A DNA stretch of 64,000 nucleotides from Nocardioides cavernaquae. GTDB taxonomy: Bacteria; Actinomycetota; Actinomycetes; Propionibacteriales; Nocardioidaceae. The notes beneath the pieces were generated by a model. The model saw only the letters and a program-made list of their open reading frames with translations. It ran no database searches and was not told the origin of the DNA. Of the stretch, positions 60,432 to 64,000 are shown one piece after another. The stretch is from positions 62,001 through 126,000 of the forward strand of contig NZ_QYRP01000002.1 of the NCBI RefSeq assembly GCF_003600895.1, read 5' to 3'. The position numbers were made by a program, and so were the translations under genes. The stretch's first letter is position 1. The number at the start of each line of letters is the position of its first letter.

Positions 60432-60949
60432 CAGTCGTCATCCTCAGAAGCTCGGTTGAATTCGATCTGGACCTTGGCCTTGGCGATGTCGGCGTACGGA
60501 ACCCGCTGCGCGACGATCTTCGGCTTCATGCCCTTCTTGGCTGCGTGGTTGACCAGCAGGTCCACGCCGTCCTCGTCCGAGTCGCCGATGCGGGCCGTGA
60601 CGTCGTCGTCACCCTCGATGAGGGACACGACGACCAGCCGGCCGGCGTTGCGACGCCAGTGGCGCGGGAGGGTCAGCGGGCGGTCCACCCCGCGCGACGT
60701 GACCTCGAGCAGGTAGGGCTCGGCGCCCATGACGTTGGAGGACTCGAGGAACGAGTCGATCTCCGTCGTGGCGGCCGAGATCTCGTCCATGGTCACTCCG
60801 GTCTCGGAGTCCAGGGCGATGCGCAGCACGCGGCGCTTGCCGGCTGCAGAGAGCTCGACGGCCTCAAGATCGAGGCCGAGCGTGGCAAGGGGGTCGACGA
60901 GTCCCGCTTCGATCCGGGCCCGAGTTGCGTCATGTTTGGCGCTAGTCAC
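60431..60949 (-). CDS. rimP: ribosome maturation factor RimP
   Basis: 172 residues from GTG 60949, with GGAGG 7 nt upstream. Features: [25 protein letters not shown] and [29 protein letters not shown], the RimP core and C-domain. It assists early 30S assembly. It is first in the rimP-nusA-ylxR-infB series on this strand. The C-terminus is acidic. Confidence 0.96.
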   Translation of the reverse strand: MTSAKHDATRARIEAGLVDPLATLGLDLEAVELSAAGKRRVLRIALDSETGVTMDEISAATTEIDSFLESSNVMGAEPYLLEVTSRGVDRPLTLPRHWRRNAGRLVVVSLIEGDDDVTARIGDSDEDGVDLLVNHAAKKGMKPKIVAQRVPYADIAKAKVQIEFNRASEDDD

Positions 60950-61003
60950 GGTGCGACCTCCTTGTGCTGTTGTCGGTGCAACCTTAGCGGGTGCGGCGGC
61001 GGC

Positions 61004-61009
61004 TAATGT
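61004..61009 (+). promoter_or_regulatory. -10 hexamer of leaderless promoter for the lipoprotein gene at 61017
   Basis: TAATGT, 7-nt spacer, then GTG at 61017. Confidence 0.5.
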
Positions 61010-61016
61010 TCACGCC

Positions 61017-61553
61017 GTGCCCCAGAGCGACCCACATCACCCCACCCGACTGACCCGTCGCGCGACACTCGGCTCGGCCGCCGCCCTCACCGGCGTCCTC
61101 TCGGCCTCCCTGGCCGGCTGCGAGTGGGGTCCTCCGGACCAGGTCGACGCACCCGAGGCCAAGAAGGATGCCGACGACAAGCTGGCGCAGGCCGCTGCCG
61201 AGCGCATCGGGGCGATGGTCCGCCTGATCGAGGCCGTGCCGCCATCCTTCACCCAGCTCGCGCAGCCACTGGTGCCGCTGCTCGCACTCCACCAGGCACA
61301 CCTCGCCGCCGTGGACCCGACGGACGTCGCCGGATCGATGCCGATCGCGACGGTGGCTCCTGCATCGCCGGCCGACGCGCTGGCACAGGTCCGCGAGCAC
61401 GAGCTCGCGCTCCAGCGGGCACTGACGGCTGACGCCAGCGCAGCCACGAGCGGCCAGCTCGCACGCACCCTCGCATCGATGGCGGCCGCCGTCGCGCAGC
61501 AGCTGGCTGTGCTCCCCACCTCGATCGCCTCGCCCAAGGGAGCACAGCGATGA
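61017..61553 (+). CDS. Tat-type signal lipoprotein, partner of the ferritin-like DUF4439 gene
   Basis: 178 residues from GTG 61017. The N-terminus has a twin-Arg motif and hydrophobic core ending in a lipobox (RLTRRATLGSAAALTG...SLAGC). The rest is helical and Ala/Gln-rich (DDKLAQAAAERIGAMVRLIEAV; LALHQAHLAAVD), containing His and Glu typical of helical bundles, but no named domain. It overlaps the DUF4439 gene as ATGA. The pair has the position of Rv2843-Rv2844 beside rimP. The function is unknown. Confidence 0.7.
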   Translation: MPQSDPHHPTRLTRRATLGSAAALTGVLSASLAGCEWGPPDQVDAPEAKKDADDKLAQAAAERIGAMVRLIEAVPPSFTQLAQPLVPLLALHQAHLAAVDPTDVAGSMPIATVAPASPADALAQVREHELALQRALTADASAATSGQLARTLASMAAAVAQQLAVLPTSIASPKGAQR

Positions 61554-62020
61554 CGACGACACCCGTCGCGACCAGCGATCTCGAGGCGCTGCAGGAGGTG
61601 CTCGCCGGAGAGCACGGCGCCATCTGGGTCCTCGGCGTGATCGGCGGGCAGGTCGCCCCGAAGACCCCGGACGCACCGAAGACCCAGGCGGCGCTCCACG
61701 ACGAGGTCGTGACCGCTTACCGGACGCACCGCAGCCGTCGCGACCAGCTGGTCGCCCGGATCACCACACTCGGTGCAGCGCCGGTCGCCGCGGACGCGTC
61801 GTACTCGCTCGGCGCGGTGGACACCCCGCCGCTGGCGATGGCGGCAGCGCTCAAGGTCGAGCAGCGGGCCTGCGCGGTGTACGCCGACGCGGTCTCCCGC
61901 ACGAGCGGAACGGATCGCGGCTGGGCGGTGAATGCCCTCATCGACGCCGCCGTCCGTCAGCTGCGGTTCCGGGGGAGCCCCGAGACCTTCCCCGGAACCG
62001 ACCAGCTGACGGACCTCTGA
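61550..62020 (+). CDS. DUF4439 ferritin-like domain protein
   Basis: 156 residues. Four-helix pattern with EVLAGEHGAIWVLGVIGGQ, AALHDEVVTAYRTHRSRRDQLVARI and ALKVEQRACAVYADAVSRT, placing Glu and His where ferritin-like carboxylate sites occur. Members are known from actinobacteria, with no demonstrated function. No signal peptide of its own; probably works with the lipoprotein encoded immediately upstream. Confidence 0.85.
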   Translation: MTTTPVATSDLEALQEVLAGEHGAIWVLGVIGGQVAPKTPDAPKTQAALHDEVVTAYRTHRSRRDQLVARITTLGAAPVAADASYSLGAVDTPPLAMAAALKVEQRACAVYADAVSRTSGTDRGWAVNALIDAAVRQLRFRGSPETFPGTDQLTDL

Positions 62021-62090
62021 CATCCCGCCGTCGCGGGTGCCTGAGAAGAATCCTGCAACATCCGGAAGGGTTTCCGGGCACGTTCAGAGT

Positions 62091-62119
62091 TGCAGAAACC
62101 TGCAATGCAGAAACCTGCA
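62091..62119. repeat. 15-bp period direct repeat between convergent genes
   Basis: TGCAGAAACCTGCA occurs at 62091-62104 and 62106-62119. CAGAAAC within the second copy pairs with GTTTCTG just downstream (62120-62126 region). It lies between the DUF4439 and proS stops, where a CCGGAA/TTCCGG dyad near 62062-62077 is also present. Confidence 0.7.
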
Positions 62120-62133
62120 GTTTCTGGCCGGGC

Positions 62134-63912
62134 TCAGGCGCGGACGATCTCCGCAATCCGGACAGCGGCGTCAGCGACCGCTACGTCCTGCCGCTCCCCC
62201 GTGCGCCGGTCCTTCACCTCGACGACGCCGTCAGCAAGACCACGGCCGACGGTGACGATCGTGGGTACGCCGATCAGCTCGGCGTCCTTGAACTTCACAC
62301 CGGGGCTGATCTTGCCGGCGCGGTCGTCGTAGATCACGGTGACGCCGGCGGCCGCCAGATCGGCGGAGAGCTTCTCGGCGGCCTCGAAGAGCGCGGCGTC
62401 CTTGCCGGCCGCGACGACGTGCACGTCCGCCGGTGCGATCTCACGCGGCCAGCACAGGCCGAGCTCGTCATGGTTGCCCTCGGCGATGACCGGGACAGCA
62501 CGCGAGACCCCGATGCCGTAGGAGCCCATCGTGACGGTCACGAGCTTGCCGTTCTCGTCGAGCACCTTGAGGTCCAGCGCCTCGGCGTACTTGCGGCCGA
62601 GCTGGAAGATGTGTCCCATCTCGATGCCCCGCGCAGCGGAGACGAACCCTTCCTGGCACTGCGGGCAGGTGTCGCCGTCGCGGACCTCGGCGGCCTCGAT
62701 GGTGCCGTCGGGCGTGAAGTCGCGGCCGGCGACCATGTCGATGACGTGCTGGCCGTCGACGTTCGCGCCGGTGACCCAGCGGGTGCCCTCGACCACGCGC
62801 GGGTCGACGAGGAAGCGGATGCCGGTGGCGGCCTGCTCGCCGAGCACCGCGGGGCCGATGTAGCCCTTGACCAGGTCGGGAAAGCTCTTCAGCTCGGCCT
62901 CGTTCATCGGCTCGACCTCGATCGGCTCGAGCTGACCCTCGAGGCGCTTCTGGTCGACCTCGCGGTCGCCGGGCAGGCCGATGGCCAGCGGCTCGCGGGT
63001 GCCGTCGGGGTGCTTGAGCATGACGAGCACGTTCTTGAGGGTGTCGCCCGCGGTCCAGGCCCGGTCCTCGCGCGGGAATGCCTTGTTGAGATGCGCGACC
63101 AGGGAGTCGATCGTGGGCGTGTTGGGCGTCTCCTCCGCGTGGGCGGCCGGCGCGTCGTCGTACGGCTGCGAAGCGGGGGCGGGCACCGTGACGGCCTCGA
63201 CGTTGGCCGCGTAGTCGCAGTTCGTGCACTGCACGAACGTGTCCTCGCCGACGTCGAGCTTCGCGAGGAACTCCTCTGACTTCGAGCCGCCCATCGCGCC
63301 GGCGGTCGCCTTGACGATGACGTAGTCGAAGCCGAGGCGGTCGAACGTCTTGATGTACGCCGCGCGGTGCGCCTGGTAGGACGCCTCGAGGCCGGCGTCG
63401 GTCGTGTCGAACGAGTAGCTGTCCTTCATCACGAACTCGCGACCGCGCATGAGCCCGGCGCGCGGACGCGCCTCGTCGCGGTACTTCGTCTGGATCTGGT
63501 AGAGCCAGACCGGCAGGTCCTTGTAGGACGAGTAGAGGTCCTTCACCGTGAGGGTGAACATCTCCTCGTGCGTGGGACCGAGCAGGTAGTCGGCACCCTT
63601 GCGGTCCTTCACCCGGAAGATGCCGTCGCCGTACTCCTCCCAGCGGTTGGTCGCCTCGTAGGGCTCCTTGGGCAGCAGCGCCGGGAACTGCAGCTCCTGC
63701 GCGCCCATCGCGTCCATCTCCTCGCGGACGATGCGCTCCACGTTGCGGTAGACCCGCAGGCCCAACGGCAGCCAGGTGTAGATGCCCGGAGCGGCGCGGC
63801 GGATGTAACCGGCGCGGACCAGCAGGCGGTGGCTCGGGACCTCTGCGTCGTTCGGGTCGTCGCGGAGCGTACGGACGAAGAGCTGGGACATGCGCATCAC
63901 GCGAGCAGACAT
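62134..63912 (-). CDS. proS: prolyl-tRNA synthetase
   Basis: 592 residues from ATG 63912, 7 nt after TAGCCT. Class II synthetase of the bacterial type with an editing (INS) insertion. Motif 2 region [27 protein letters not shown], motif 1 area [30 protein letters not shown], motif 3 [16 protein letters not shown], and a C-terminal anticodon domain ([21 protein letters not shown]). It charges tRNA-Pro. It converges on DUF4439. Confidence 0.98.
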   Translation of the reverse strand: MSARVMRMSQLFVRTLRDDPNDAEVPSHRLLVRAGYIRRAAPGIYTWLPLGLRVYRNVERIVREEMDAMGAQELQFPALLPKEPYEATNRWEEYGDGIFRVKDRKGADYLLGPTHEEMFTLTVKDLYSSYKDLPVWLYQIQTKYRDEARPRAGLMRGREFVMKDSYSFDTTDAGLEASYQAHRAAYIKTFDRLGFDYVIVKATAGAMGGSKSEEFLAKLDVGEDTFVQCTNCDYAANVEAVTVPAPASQPYDDAPAAHAEETPNTPTIDSLVAHLNKAFPREDRAWTAGDTLKNVLVMLKHPDGTREPLAIGLPGDREVDQKRLEGQLEPIEVEPMNEAELKSFPDLVKGYIGPAVLGEQAATGIRFLVDPRVVEGTRWVTGANVDGQHVIDMVAGRDFTPDGTIEAAEVRDGDTCPQCQEGFVSAARGIEMGHIFQLGRKYAEALDLKVLDENGKLVTVTMGSYGIGVSRAVPVIAEGNHDELGLCWPREIAPADVHVVAAGKDAALFEAAEKLSADLAAAGVTVIYDDRAGKISPGVKFKDAELIGVPTIVTVGRGLADGVVEVKDRRTGERQDVAVADAAVRIAEIVRA

Positions 63913-63919
63913 GCGCGCA

Positions 63920-63925
63920 AGGCTA
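63920..63925 (-). promoter_or_regulatory. -10 hexamer of leaderless promoter for proS
   Basis: TAGCCT, 7-nt spacer, then the ATG at 63912. Confidence 0.55.
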
Positions 63926-63990
63926 CTTGTGACGGCGGGTCCCCAGCCAAGTGCATGGTCAAGTGGCTGTCGGCGCCGGACCCGTGGCCC

Positions 63991-63996
63991 TAGTCT
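63991..63996 (+). promoter_or_regulatory. -10 hexamer for a gene starting just beyond the right edge
   Basis: TAGTCT lies at the extreme right edge. By the spacing seen across the window, a start codon would be expected near 64003-64004. No ORF is present from 63913 to the end. Confidence 0.35.
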
Positions 63997-64000
63997 CCGG

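Overview
The window is high-GC, gene-dense bacterial DNA with GTG, TTG and ATG starts. It carries a diheme QcrC / three-helix QcrA bc1 complex with CtaC-CtaD-CtaF-CtaE oxidase, a c-di-AMP riboswitch in front of an NlpC/P60 hydrolase, GT87/GT-C membrane glycosyltransferases and DUF3043. This points to an actinobacterium, most likely Nocardioides or a relative (Nocardioidaceae). The gene order matches two conserved actinobacterial blocks. About 2.9-28.5 kb corresponds to the Mycobacterium tuberculosis Rv2190c-Rv2205c neighbourhood (NlpC/P60, DEDDh-UvrC, trpD, ctaE-qcrCAB, ctaF/D/C, adoK, ErpA-like, glycerate kinase). About 35-64 kb corresponds to the dapB, pepR, pnp, rpsO, ribF, truB, rbfA, infB, ylxR, nusA, rimP, DUF4439 and proS series.

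Layout. 0-6 kb: membrane GT-like proteins, a zinc-protease lipoprotein, the riboswitch-controlled NlpC/P60 gene and two small four-Cys proteins. 6-12.7 kb: DEDDh/UvrC-like nuclease, MFS-spermidine synthase fusion, stand-alone AsnC domain, trpD and OsmC. 12.7-24 kb: respiration, with ctaG and an orphan receiver on one strand, ctaE-qcrC-qcrA-qcrB on the other, then ctaC-ctaD-ctaF, plus an endonuclease-like gene and an L,D-transpeptidase lipoprotein. 24-33 kb: cysteine desulfurase-TusA pair, adenosine kinase-like PfkB, ErpA, glycerate kinase, a secreted CocE-type hydrolase, NadA, PhnA-like protein and AEC permease. 33-41 kb: VOC protein, DUF3043, GNAT, DapB, methyltransferase, M16 peptidase, PNPase and S15. 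41-53.4 kb: an accessory stretch between rpsO and ribF with a PadR-HAAS pair, a molybdopterin oxidoreductase, an MMPL transporter and a complete fructose PTS (EI, DeoR regulator, FruK, FruA, HPr). 53.4-64 kb: RibF, TruB and the translation/transcription set ending in ProS.

The non-coding DNA is unusually patterned. (1) At least 22 genes have a TANNNT-like -10 hexamer only 6-7 nt from the start codon, on both strands, implying widespread leaderless transcription from very compact divergent promoters. (2) Four gene-end intergenic regions, plus one more flanking the endonuclease-like gene, contain short tandem arrays with a strict 22-bp period. They use three different sequence words, and the commonest word keeps its orientation relative to the upstream stop codon. 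(3) Other gene ends carry long perfect or nested dyads, each with its own word. The 22-bp arrays are the best candidate for something undescribed. No tRNA, rRNA, IS element or CRISPR array was seen.
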